This document shows positions 20,088 to 27,819 of a stretch of 64,000 nucleotides of DNA, one piece after another. How positions within the stretch are numbered: the first letter of the stretch is position 1; each line of letters starts with the position of its first letter. The stretch comes from Stutzerimonas stutzeri (GTDB taxonomy: Bacteria > Pseudomonadota > Gammaproteobacteria > Pseudomonadales > Pseudomonadaceae): the NCBI RefSeq assembly GCF_024451105.1, contig NZ_JANGEY010000002.1, positions 124,001 to 188,000 of the forward strand, read 5' to 3'. A model generated the notes under the pieces. The model saw only the letters and a list, made by a program, of their open reading frames with translations. It made no database searches and was not told the DNA's origin. Made by a program: the position numbers and the translations under genes.

Positions 20088-22154
20088 CTACGCGCCTCGC
20101 CCGCCCGACACCATGAACTCACCGTTGCGCACCGCCGCTCCGTTGGCGCGGCGGTATCCTCCCTGGCCGTGCAGCCAGTCGACGTCGGCGTCCGGGGTGT
20201 AGCCGCTGACGATCCGGCACAGCAGTTCGCGCACGTGCGGGTAGTCGTCCACCCGGATCGCCTGGACCATCTCGGTCATCAGCGCCTTGATCTCCTCCCA
20301 GCTCATGTGCACCTCGTTGGCGCGCATGATCATCGGGTGTTCGGTGGGCAGCTCGTTGCCGCCGATCAGCAGCTCCTCGTAGAGCTTCTCCCCCGGGCGC
20401 AGGCCGGTGAACTCGATGGCGATGTCGCCCTCGGGATTGGCCTCCGAACGCACCGTCAGGCCGGAGAGATGCACCATCTTCTCGGCCATCTGGGCGATCC
20501 GCACCGGCTCGCCCATGTCCAGAACGAACACGTCGCCGCTGTCGCCCATCGAGCCCGCCTGGATCACCAGTTGGGCCGCCTCGGGAATGGTCATGAAATA
20601 GCGGGTCATTTCCGGATGGGTCACGGTGAGCGGCCCGCCCCGGCGGATCTGCTCGCGGAACAGCGGGATCACCGACCCCGACGAGCCCAGCACGTTGCCG
20701 AAGCGCACCATCACGAAGCGCGTGCGGTTGGGCTGCGGCGGCAGCTCCGGCTCGCCGTAGAGACTCACCTGCTGCTCGCCGGCCAGCGCCTGCAGCACCA
20801 GTTCGGCCATGCGCTTGGTACTGCCCATCACGTTGGTCGGCCGCACCGCCTTGTCGGTGGAGATCAGCACGAAATTGCGCACCCCGGCACGCAGGGCCGA
20901 CTGCGCGCAGTACAGGGTGCCCAGGGTGTTGTTGAGCACGCCCTCGGCGACGTTGTGCTCGACCATCGGCACATGCTTGTAGGCCGCCGCGTGGTACACG
21001 GTATCCACCTTCCAGCTCTGCATCACCTCGAGCATGCGGATCGGATAGCGCACCGAGCCCAGGGTCGACACCAGACGCACCGGCAGGCCCTCGCGGGCGA
21101 TGCGCTGCTCCAGCTCGCTCTGGATGCTGTAGAGGTTGAACTCCGAGTGATCGAAGAGAATCAGCGTCGAAGGTCCGCCATCGAGGATCTGCCGGCACAG
21201 CTCCGCGCCGATGGAACCGCCGGCGCCGGTCACCATCACCACCTGGCCGCGGATGCAGCGCGCCAGCAGCTCGGGCCGGGGCGCCACCGGATCGCGCCCC
21301 AGCAGGTCGGCGATGTCCACCTCCTTGAGGTCCTCGACCTTGACCCGGCCGCTGGCCAGATCGGCGATGGCCGGCATGGTGCGCACCGGCAGCGGATAGG
21401 CTTCGAGCATCTCCAGGATCTGCCGGCGCCGCGCGCGGCTGGCCGAAGGAATCGCCAGCAGGATCTCCTCGGCGCCGGTCTCCCCGAGCATCTGCTCCAT
21501 CAGGTCGGGCGGATACACCGGCAGGCCGGCGATCACCCGATGGGCCAACTGCCGGTCGTCGTCGATGAACGCCACCGGGCGCCGGCTGCGCCCCATGTTC
21601 AGGGCCTGCACCAGCTGGTTGCCGGCCATCCCGGCCCCGTAGATCGCCACCCTGGGCAGGCACGACCGACTCGGCGAAGCGGTCTTGCGCAGATTGAACC
21701 AGTCGCCGGTGAAGTACTGGCGCATCGCCAGGCGCAGCCCGCCGACCAGCAGCAGGCTGAGCAGCCAGTAGTGGAAGATCAGCGAAGGCGGCACCAGCTC
21801 GCGGGGCTCGCCCACCAGGAAGACCAGGGCGGCGAGCAGCAACGTCGACAGACTCACCGCCTTGGCGATGCCGAGCAAGGCGTCGTTGCCCAACCGCCGC
21901 ATCACCGCACGGTACATGCCCAGGCGAATGAACACCGGCAGGGCCAGCGCCGGGCTGGCCGCGAACAGCCAGGCATGGCTGCCGAACGGAGCGATCGAGC
22001 GCGCATCGCCCAGCCCGCCGTACAGCGCCAGCCAAAGAGCGATCCAGATCAACGGCACATCCACCGCCAGCTGCAGCATGCGCTTGTTCGCCGGCGGGAG
22101 TCTCAGCAGACGCTGACGCAGAGAAATCCGATTCGCGCTCATCAGAACCACCAT
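20088..22154 (-). CDS. wbpM: WbpM-type UDP-GlcNAc 4,6-dehydratase
   Basis: 688 residues, about WbpM length. Four membrane helices (about 27-145) anchor the protein. A first Rossmann block VAIYGAGMAGNQLV (169-182) is followed by the catalytic domain with VMVTGAGGSIGAEL (306-319). In place of the usual YxxxK the active site shows NVMGSTKR (Met443, Lys447), the substitution known for WbpM, with Ser/Thr in ISTDKAV just before. The reaction removes water from UDP-GlcNAc to give a 4-keto-6-deoxy sugar, which feeds the aminotransferase and initiating transferase of the upstream cluster. It is transcribed toward that cluster. An in-frame ATG at 22142 is an alternative start. Confidence 0.93.
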   Translation of the reverse strand: MVVLMSANRISLRQRLLRLPPANKRMLQLAVDVPLIWIALWLALYGGLGDARSIAPFGSHAWLFAASPALALPVFIRLGMYRAVMRRLGNDALLGIAKAVSLSTLLLAALVFLVGEPRELVPPSLIFHYWLLSLLLVGGLRLAMRQYFTGDWFNLRKTASPSRSCLPRVAIYGAGMAGNQLVQALNMGRSRRPVAFIDDDRQLAHRVIAGLPVYPPDLMEQMLGETGAEEILLAIPSASRARRRQILEMLEAYPLPVRTMPAIADLASGRVKVEDLKEVDIADLLGRDPVAPRPELLARCIRGQVVMVTGAGGSIGAELCRQILDGGPSTLILFDHSEFNLYSIQSELEQRIAREGLPVRLVSTLGSVRYPIRMLEVMQSWKVDTVYHAAAYKHVPMVEHNVAEGVLNNTLGTLYCAQSALRAGVRNFVLISTDKAVRPTNVMGSTKRMAELVLQALAGEQQVSLYGEPELPPQPNRTRFVMVRFGNVLGSSGSVIPLFREQIRRGGPLTVTHPEMTRYFMTIPEAAQLVIQAGSMGDSGDVFVLDMGEPVRIAQMAEKMVHLSGLTVRSEANPEGDIAIEFTGLRPGEKLYEELLIGGNELPTEHPMIMRANEVHMSWEEIKALMTEMVQAIRVDDYPHVRELLCRIVSGYTPDADVDWLHGQGGYRRANGAAVRNGEFMVSGGRGA

Positions 22155-22573
22155 GACCTGCAGAAAACCCTCCCTTGCAAAGGTAGTTCACGAAGCAGAG
22201 GCGCGCCGCAAATACGACTAAACGGAGCAGATCCGAAAATACAAGAGCGTAAACGCCATATTTTCGACGCGCATTGATACGTGGTGACAGCCGAGGAGAC
22301 CCTCCCTCTCGATGGCAAGGCCATCGCATGAAACCGGACCCTCGGCCTGCAGCGGCGAATCCATCCGTCCTGGCGGCGTACTTCGGTGAACCGATTCGTC
22401 CTGCAGCCAATCGAACAGACTCCGAAGCCCTGCAGGCGATGGCCCTCCCCTTGATCGCCAGCAGCGTGTCAAACACCGCGATGCGTGGCACAATCCGCGA
22501 AATCGCCCACAGTCGACAGGGAAAGCGCCACCCGCGCGGCCACCCGAAGGCAGCAAGGCAAGGACGAAGCCCC
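22155..22573. promoter_or_regulatory. Divergent regulatory region between wbpM and rfaH
   Basis: 419 bases with no credible gene. About 22180-22280 is much richer in A and T than the surrounding DNA, which fits promoters for the divergent wbpM (minus) and rfaH (plus) genes. I could not pick out convincing -35/-10 pairs. The frame of the rfaH gene stays open to 22274, but the extra part has no NusG-like character. Confidence 0.45.
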
Positions 22574-23098
22574 ATGAGCAGCCCCACGACCGCTCCGCAA
22601 CAGCAAGAACCGCACAGCGCCTGGTACCTCATCCAGTGCAAACCGCGCCAGGACGAGCGCGCCGAAGAGAACCTGCTGCGCCAGGGCTACACCTGCTACC
22701 GCCCCCGCCACATCCGCGAACGCCTGCAACGCGGCCAGCGCCTGCTCAGCGAGGAGTCCCTGTTTCCCGGCTACCTGTTCATCCGCCTCAGCCTGCTCGA
22801 CAACTGGGGCCCGCTGCGCTCCACCCGGGGCGTCAGCCGCGTGGTCAGCTTCGGCAACCAGCCCCTGCCCGTCAGCGAGGAACTGATCGACCACCTGCAG
22901 CAGCGCTGCAGCGCCACGCCCGCCGAACAGCTGCTCGAAACCGGCGACAGGGTGCGCATCAACCACGGCGCCTTCGCCGAGCTGGAAGCCATCTTCCTGT
23001 CCATGGACGGTAACGAGCGGGTGGTACTGCTGATGAACATCCTGCACCGGGAACAGAAGGTCCGGGTGCCGCTTTCGAGCATCCGCAAGTCGGAATAA
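22574..23098 (+). CDS. rfaH: NusG-family antiterminator, RfaH type
   Basis: 174 residues from the ATG at 22574, with AAGGA 9 bases upstream. The NGN domain (about 16-115) opens with AWYLIQCKPRQDERAEENL and includes LFPGYLFIRL. The C-terminal KOW-like part is GDRVRINHGAFAELEAIF. RfaH proteins bind the non-template ops sequence in the transcription bubble, suppress Rho-dependent termination and help to recruit ribosomes in long surface-polysaccharide operons. A perfect ops element lies downstream at 30207-30218, which supports the RfaH assignment over a simple NusG paralogue. Confidence 0.88.
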   Translation: MSSPTTAPQQQEPHSAWYLIQCKPRQDERAEENLLRQGYTCYRPRHIRERLQRGQRLLSEESLFPGYLFIRLSLLDNWGPLRSTRGVSRVVSFGNQPLPVSEELIDHLQQRCSATPAEQLLETGDRVRINHGAFAELEAIFLSMDGNERVVLLMNILHREQKVRVPLSSIRKSE

Positions 23099-23302
23099 TC
23101 TTCTCGCGGGCGCTCCGGCATCGCGCAGCCGACCGTGCCTGCCGCCCCGCCGGCAACTCGACTACCCTTCAGGAAGCACAACAAGAACAAGCGGCACCGC
23201 TGCACTCGGCACCTGCCCGCCGAAATGCTGGCAACGGCGCAGGCAGCCTCCAGCACATTGCCCGCCGACACCTTCTGCCCGTTGCAAGAAAGGAGTTTTC
23301 CA

Positions 23303-24466
23303 ATGAGCAAAAAAGTGCACCTCGGCCTGCTGGCCGCGAGCGTATCGGCCGTCGTCTGCGGCCAGGCCTGGGCGCTCGAACCGCAGAGAGTCCGCCTCGG
23401 CGACAGCCTCGTGTTCATCCCCACCCTGCAACTGAGCGAAAGCTACGACGACAACTTCCGGGCCACCGAGAGCAACGAGGAATCCTCCTGGATCACCACC
23501 ATCGCACCGACCTTCGCGCTGGGCGCCGAAGGCCGCAAGAGCGGCTACCGACTGAGCTATACGGCCGTCAGCGATACCTTCCACTCGAGCAGCAAGGACA
23601 ACAACGTCGACCACCACCTGACCGCCGATGTGGCCATGGAGTTCGACGCCCGCAACCGACTGCGCCTGGGCGCCGGCTACCACAAGGTCGAAGAGACGGC
23701 CTCGGTAGACCAGAACGTCGAAAACGACAAGTACGACAGCCGCAACGTCGGCGGCGTCTACACCTACGGCGCACGCAGCGCCCGGACGCAGATCGACCTG
23801 GGGGCCAACTACGACGAGCTGCGCTACTCCAACAGCGGCAATCTCAACGCCGACAAGGAGCGCGACGCCACCGCACTCACCGGCACCCTCTACTACCGCG
23901 TCGCCCCCAGGACCCGCACCCTCCTCGAAGTACGCCACACCGACTACGACTACCTGAGCGCCAGCGAGCTCAGCAGCCGGAACCTCGGACTGCTCGCCGG
24001 CCTCACCTGGGAGGCCACGGCCAAGACCACCGGCAGCGTGAAGATCGGCCGCGAGAAGAAGAAATTCGACCGCTCGGTCTACGACGACCTCTCCACCGGC
24101 ATGTGGGAAATCGGCATCGGCTGGGCGCCGCGCAGCTACTCCCGATTCGACCTCAATACCCGTCGCGGCTACGACGAAGCCAGCGACAATGCCAGCACCG
24201 TCAAGACCCAGACCACCACCCTCAGCTGGGAGCACGACTGGCTCGAGCGCCTGACCTCCAGCGTCAGCTACACCCGCAGCGACCAGGACTACCAGGACAC
24301 CCAGCGCGAAGACACCCTCGACGCGCTCTCCCTCGGGCTGACCTACAAGATGCGCCGCTGGCTGGACATCGGCCTCAGCTACAGATACGCGGACAACGAC
24401 TCCGACGCCGTCGGCGAAAGCTTCAAGCGCAACATCTATACCTTGACGCTCAACGCCAGCCTGTAG
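23303..24466 (+). CDS. Outer-membrane beta-barrel protein (EpsL-like)
   Basis: 387 residues from the ATG at 23303, preceded by AAAGGAG. The signal peptide is residues 1-24, with likely cleavage after AWA. The rest is made of alternating polar/hydrophobic stretches ending in aromatic residues, such as YRLSYTAVSDTF, LRLGAGYHKVEE and LDIGLSYRYADND. It closes with IYTLTLNASL and lacks a terminal aromatic residue. This layout matches EpsL-like barrels (beta-barrel type 2 porin group) found in exopolysaccharide operons, thought to help polymer leave the cell. The longer frame to the left has no signal peptide. Confidence 0.8.
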   Translation: MSKKVHLGLLAASVSAVVCGQAWALEPQRVRLGDSLVFIPTLQLSESYDDNFRATESNEESSWITTIAPTFALGAEGRKSGYRLSYTAVSDTFHSSSKDNNVDHHLTADVAMEFDARNRLRLGAGYHKVEETASVDQNVENDKYDSRNVGGVYTYGARSARTQIDLGANYDELRYSNSGNLNADKERDATALTGTLYYRVAPRTRTLLEVRHTDYDYLSASELSSRNLGLLAGLTWEATAKTTGSVKIGREKKKFDRSVYDDLSTGMWEIGIGWAPRSYSRFDLNTRRGYDEASDNASTVKTQTTTLSWEHDWLERLTSSVSYTRSDQDYQDTQREDTLDALSLGLTYKMRRWLDIGLSYRYADNDSDAVGESFKRNIYTLTLNASL

Positions 24467-24509
24467 CCGGCGCGCCAGACACAAGGGAGGCGACTCCCCA
24501 GCCGAAGCC

Positions 24510-25238
24510 ATGAACGCCAGCAGCCCCAGCGCCGCTCGCCACCGCTCCCCCCCACCGGGAGGACGCTGGCGACGGCTGCTCGTGCTGCCGGTCGCACTGC
24601 TGAGCCCTGCGCTGCTGCTGGGCGGCGGCTGCCTGCTGCTGGCGGGCGTGTCCGCCTTCCAGGCCGAGGCCTTCCTGGCCGACTGGCAGGCGAAGGGCAA
24701 CGAACCGGAAGAGCACGCCTGGATAGTCGCCCGGCGCGGCGCCGAGCGCGCGGTACGCCTCTACCCCGTCGCCAATGGCCACTATCTGCATCGCCAAGGC
24801 CTGATCCTGCAATGGCGCCAGTTCCGGCAGCCCCCCGGCGCCCCCGCAGCGCAGGAAACACGGCGCGCCGCCCTGCATGCCTTCCGCGCCGCCAGTCGGG
24901 CGCAGCCCACCTGGCCCGCACACTGGAGCGCCCTCGCACAAGCGAAACTCTACCTGCTGGAGTTCGACGACGAGTTCCGCCAGGCGCTCGCCATGGCCCG
25001 CCAGACCGGTCCCTGGCGCGTCGACAGCAACGGCAAACTGGCCGAGATCGGCCTCCTCGCCTGGGCGCACCTGAGCGCGGCGGAACGCGCGCACACCCTG
25101 GAAGCCGCCCGCCGGGCCATCGGCCAGGATCCGGCCGCGGCCCCCGCGCTGCTGCGCCTCGCCGAACGGGTCGAGCAGCACCGGGAACTGTGCGGCAGCC
25201 TCGCCCCGCCCCCCAGCCCCTGCCTTGCCCTGCCCTGA
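24510..25238 (+). CDS. Membrane-anchored VpsP-like polysaccharide protein
   Basis: 242 residues. A basic N-terminus is followed by one membrane segment (about 24-46) and then an Ala/Arg-rich helical domain with TPR-like spacing, for example RGAERAVRLYPVANGHYLHR and AHWSALAQAKLYLLEFDDEF. The arrangement resembles VpsP-family proteins of exopolysaccharide operons, whose biochemical role is not settled. It follows the outer-membrane barrel by 43 bases and is tail-to-tail with the opposite-strand polymerase/ligase, with three bases between them. Confidence 0.55.
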   Translation: MNASSPSAARHRSPPPGGRWRRLLVLPVALLSPALLLGGGCLLLAGVSAFQAEAFLADWQAKGNEPEEHAWIVARRGAERAVRLYPVANGHYLHRQGLILQWRQFRQPPGAPAAQETRRAALHAFRAASRAQPTWPAHWSALAQAKLYLLEFDDEFRQALAMARQTGPWRVDSNGKLAEIGLLAWAHLSAAERAHTLEAARRAIGQDPAAAPALLRLAERVEQHRELCGSLAPPPSPCLALP

Positions 25239-25241
25239 CGG

Positions 25242-26624
25242 TCAGCTCGCCCCTCCGGCCGGGAGATCGGCCCCATGCGAGCGCCCGGCAGGCGTCGTCG
25301 CCCTGCCCGGCGTCCCGGCCAGCACGGCGATGGCACAGAGGGTCACGAAAGTGGCCGCGTTCGCCGGAATCTGCAGGTTGAAATCCGTCAGCGAGTGAAT
25401 GGCGATGGACAGGATGCCCATGGCCGCCCCGAAGCCCAGCCCCGAGCGGAACAGCGAGTCCCGGCGCCAGAGCGCCCTCAGCGCATGCCAGAACGCCAGC
25501 AGCACGAACGCCGCCAACGGCAGGCTGCCGAGCAGACCGTACTCGACGAAGAACTGCAGGTAGTCGTTGTGGGCATGATCGAAGTGCGCCCGCAGGCTCT
25601 CGCCGGCATAGGCGGGAAACGCCACCTCGAAGCTCCCGGCGCCCTGCCCCGTCCAGGGACTCTGCCTGGCCAGCGGCAACGCCTGGACGAACACATCGTC
25701 GCGCAACTCGTTGCCGCGCTGCAGCTCGCCGTCCACCAGCACATCGGCGAACCGGGTATCCAGAATCCGCTCCTTCAACCGCTCCAGGCCGAAATACTGG
25801 CCGATGACGAACACGTCCACCACGACGATGCTGGCCAGGATCAGACCATTGAGCCGGCGCTGCTCGCGGGCACGCAGCACGAAGGGAACGGCGACCACCA
25901 GCAGACTGACGAAGAAGGCCACGTTGCCCATCCGCGAACGACTCATCACCAACGCGACCACCATGACCAGCAGCGCCAGACGCAGCTGCGCCTTCGCACC
26001 GACCAGCAGCTCCGGCAGGCTCGCCCAGCGGAACGGCCGGCCGCTGCGCAGCGCCAGCAGCAGGCCGATGCCGCAGGCCAGGGTCATCTCCAGATAGCCC
26101 GCCAGGTGATTGCGATTGACATAGGTCCCGCTGACCACGCCGTCATGCCCGAAGCCCAGCGAGGCCAGCAGACCGTCGCCGCCGGACAGGGTCATGAAGG
26201 CGCCGTAGAAGGCCTGGAAGGTTCCGCTGACGACCAGCGCGGCCAGCAGCAGGAGCAGACGCCGACGCTCGTGAAAGAGCGCGACGACCAGCAGGAACAA
26301 CAGGCTGTAGGCCAGCCCGAGCAGCAGATAGCGCAGCGTCGCGCCGACATCGAGCGTCAGCGCCGCCCCCCACTGCACGGCCACCCAGCCTTGCGCCAGG
26401 AGCAGCAGCACGAACATCGGCAAGGCCGGACGCAGGGCACGGGGCAACGGCAAGGCACCGCGCAGGACCGTCAGCGCCCAGATACCCGCGAGCAGGCCGA
26501 CCAGCGCGACGAACAGGCCTGCCGCCCAGTCGCGATTGCTGCCCAGCGGCAGCGGCAGCCACACCAGCAGGAGCAGCAGCGCCGCGACCAGGCAGCCTTC
26601 AAGACGGTTGGAAATCCGCAGCAT
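25242..26624 (-). CDS. O-antigen ligase/polymerase family membrane protein
   Basis: 460 residues with about eleven membrane helices. GTYVNRNHLAGYLEMTLACG is the conserved motif of the Wzy_C/O-antigen ligase family, and FDHAHNDYLQFFVEYG, after a large periplasmic loop, is the second family motif. It could polymerise the exopolysaccharide of this locus or join polymer to a lipid acceptor. It is the only opposite-strand gene in an otherwise same-direction locus, so it must have a separate promoter near 26640. Two more Wzy-like proteins are encoded at 13904 and 36563. Confidence 0.82.
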   Translation of the reverse strand: MLRISNRLEGCLVAALLLLLVWLPLPLGSNRDWAAGLFVALVGLLAGIWALTVLRGALPLPRALRPALPMFVLLLLAQGWVAVQWGAALTLDVGATLRYLLLGLAYSLLFLLVVALFHERRRLLLLLAALVVSGTFQAFYGAFMTLSGGDGLLASLGFGHDGVVSGTYVNRNHLAGYLEMTLACGIGLLLALRSGRPFRWASLPELLVGAKAQLRLALLVMVVALVMSRSRMGNVAFFVSLLVVAVPFVLRAREQRRLNGLILASIVVVDVFVIGQYFGLERLKERILDTRFADVLVDGELQRGNELRDDVFVQALPLARQSPWTGQGAGSFEVAFPAYAGESLRAHFDHAHNDYLQFFVEYGLLGSLPLAAFVLLAFWHALRALWRRDSLFRSGLGFGAAMGILSIAIHSLTDFNLQIPANAATFVTLCAIAVLAGTPGRATTPAGRSHGADLPAGGAS

Positions 26625-26740
26625 AGTGGGGGATCATCCCTGTGCGGCCCGCTTCGCTGCGCAACGGCGAACGGCCTTCGGTCAACCCATGTCCCGAGTA
26701 TAGGGAATCCCTCCTTCCACCTGCCAAACGCCGCCCGCCG

Positions 26741-27124
26741 ATGCTCTCGAGAATTCCCCGCGCACTGTGGATCCTGGCCTTCGTCGCCTGCCTGCTGAGC
26801 GTCCTGACCCTCGCCCTGGCCAGAACCCCCTGGCCCGCCCTGGATACCGGCTGGGACAAGGCCAACCACGTCCTGGCCTTCGCCGTACTCACCTTCCTCG
26901 GCCGCATGGCCTTCCCCGCCCGCCGGCTGCTGCTGCTGTCCGGCCTGCTGGCCTACGGCGTCCTGATAGAAAACCTGCAACTGATGAGCGGCTACCGCTT
27001 CGGCGAATACCAGGATCTCGCCGCGGACGTGGTCGGCATGCTCATGGGCTATCTGTTGGCAAGCCCCTTGCTTCGACAGACCCGGCAAGAGCGCAGGCCG
27101 CAGCGACACGATATCCGCGACTGA
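26741..27124 (+). CDS. VanZ-like small membrane protein
   Basis: 127 residues from the ATG at 26741. It has four hydrophobic segments with the VanZ-like pattern: DKANHVLAFAVLTFLGRMAF, an ENLQLMSGYRFGEYQD loop (acidic/aromatic block) and DVVGMLMGYLLA. The function of these proteins in exopolysaccharide loci is not known. A second member is encoded at 53121 at the end of the gfc-like group. The gene is divergent from the opposite-strand polymerase. Confidence 0.72.
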   Translation: MLSRIPRALWILAFVACLLSVLTLALARTPWPALDTGWDKANHVLAFAVLTFLGRMAFPARRLLLLSGLLAYGVLIENLQLMSGYRFGEYQDLAADVVGMLMGYLLASPLLRQTRQERRPQRHDIRD

Positions 27125-27332
27125 CTCCGCAGCCCCGCAATGGAGCAGACCGCACCAGTTCGCAGCACGCTGCGCCAACGGGTTCTCAATTACATCGAAC
27201 CCGACGAACAACCTTCGCCTCATAGTCTCAAGCTATTGACTGGATTGAGCATTCCCCATAGATTCCCCGGCTTCGGTCGGTCCAGGACAGGCCGATCCAT
27301 CCTCCATCCCAAGGTGAAACGGACAGGTACAA

Positions 27333-27776
27333 GTGTTCAAACGGATCTTGATCGTCTGCGTCGGCAACATCTGCCGCAGCCCCACCGCCGAACATCTGAT
27401 GCGGGTCGCCGTGGGCGATTCCGGCATCGAAGTGAGCTCTGCAGGCCTGGGCGCCCTGGTCGACAAACCCATCGAGAGCACCGCCCTCAGCGTTCTCGAA
27501 AGCCATGGCCACACCCCGCACCCCCACAAGGCACGCCAGGCCACGGGCAGCATCCTGCGCGACCACGACCTGATCCTGGTCATGGAACGTCGCCATATAG
27601 AAGGTGTCACAGCGCTCGCCCCACAGGTGCGCGGCAAGACTTTCCTGCTCGGCAAGTGGCTGGATGAACGGGAAATCCCCGACCCCTACCGCCGCGACCG
27701 GGAAACCTTCGAGCACGTCTACAAGCTGATCGACGACAGCGTAACTGCCTGGGCCAAGCGCCTGGTTCGCCCCTGA
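27333..27776 (+). CDS. wzb: Low-molecular-weight protein tyrosine phosphatase (Wzb-like)
   Basis: 147 residues from a GTG at 27333. CVGNICRS (9-16) is the CX5RS active-site loop, and DPYRRD near residue 117 provides the general acid aspartate. In capsule and exopolysaccharide loci this enzyme dephosphorylates the Wzc tyrosine kinase, cycling it for polymer assembly. It directly precedes wzc, with 43 bases between them. About 200 bases lie upstream; they contain only a short frame without similarity, so a promoter for the wzb-wzc unit probably lies there. Confidence 0.93.
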   Translation: MFKRILIVCVGNICRSPTAEHLMRVAVGDSGIEVSSAGLGALVDKPIESTALSVLESHGHTPHPHKARQATGSILRDHDLILVMERRHIEGVTALAPQVRGKTFLLGKWLDEREIPDPYRRDRETFEHVYKLIDDSVTAWAKRLVRP

Positions 27777-27819
27777 GCGCGTTTAGCCCTCCCCAGACTC
27801 CTCACACGAAACAGCCCAC

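Noticed and set aside
20073..22277. A 734-codon plus-strand frame over wbpM
   Set aside because: It is His/Gln/Arg-rich and antisense to the highly conserved wbpM gene.
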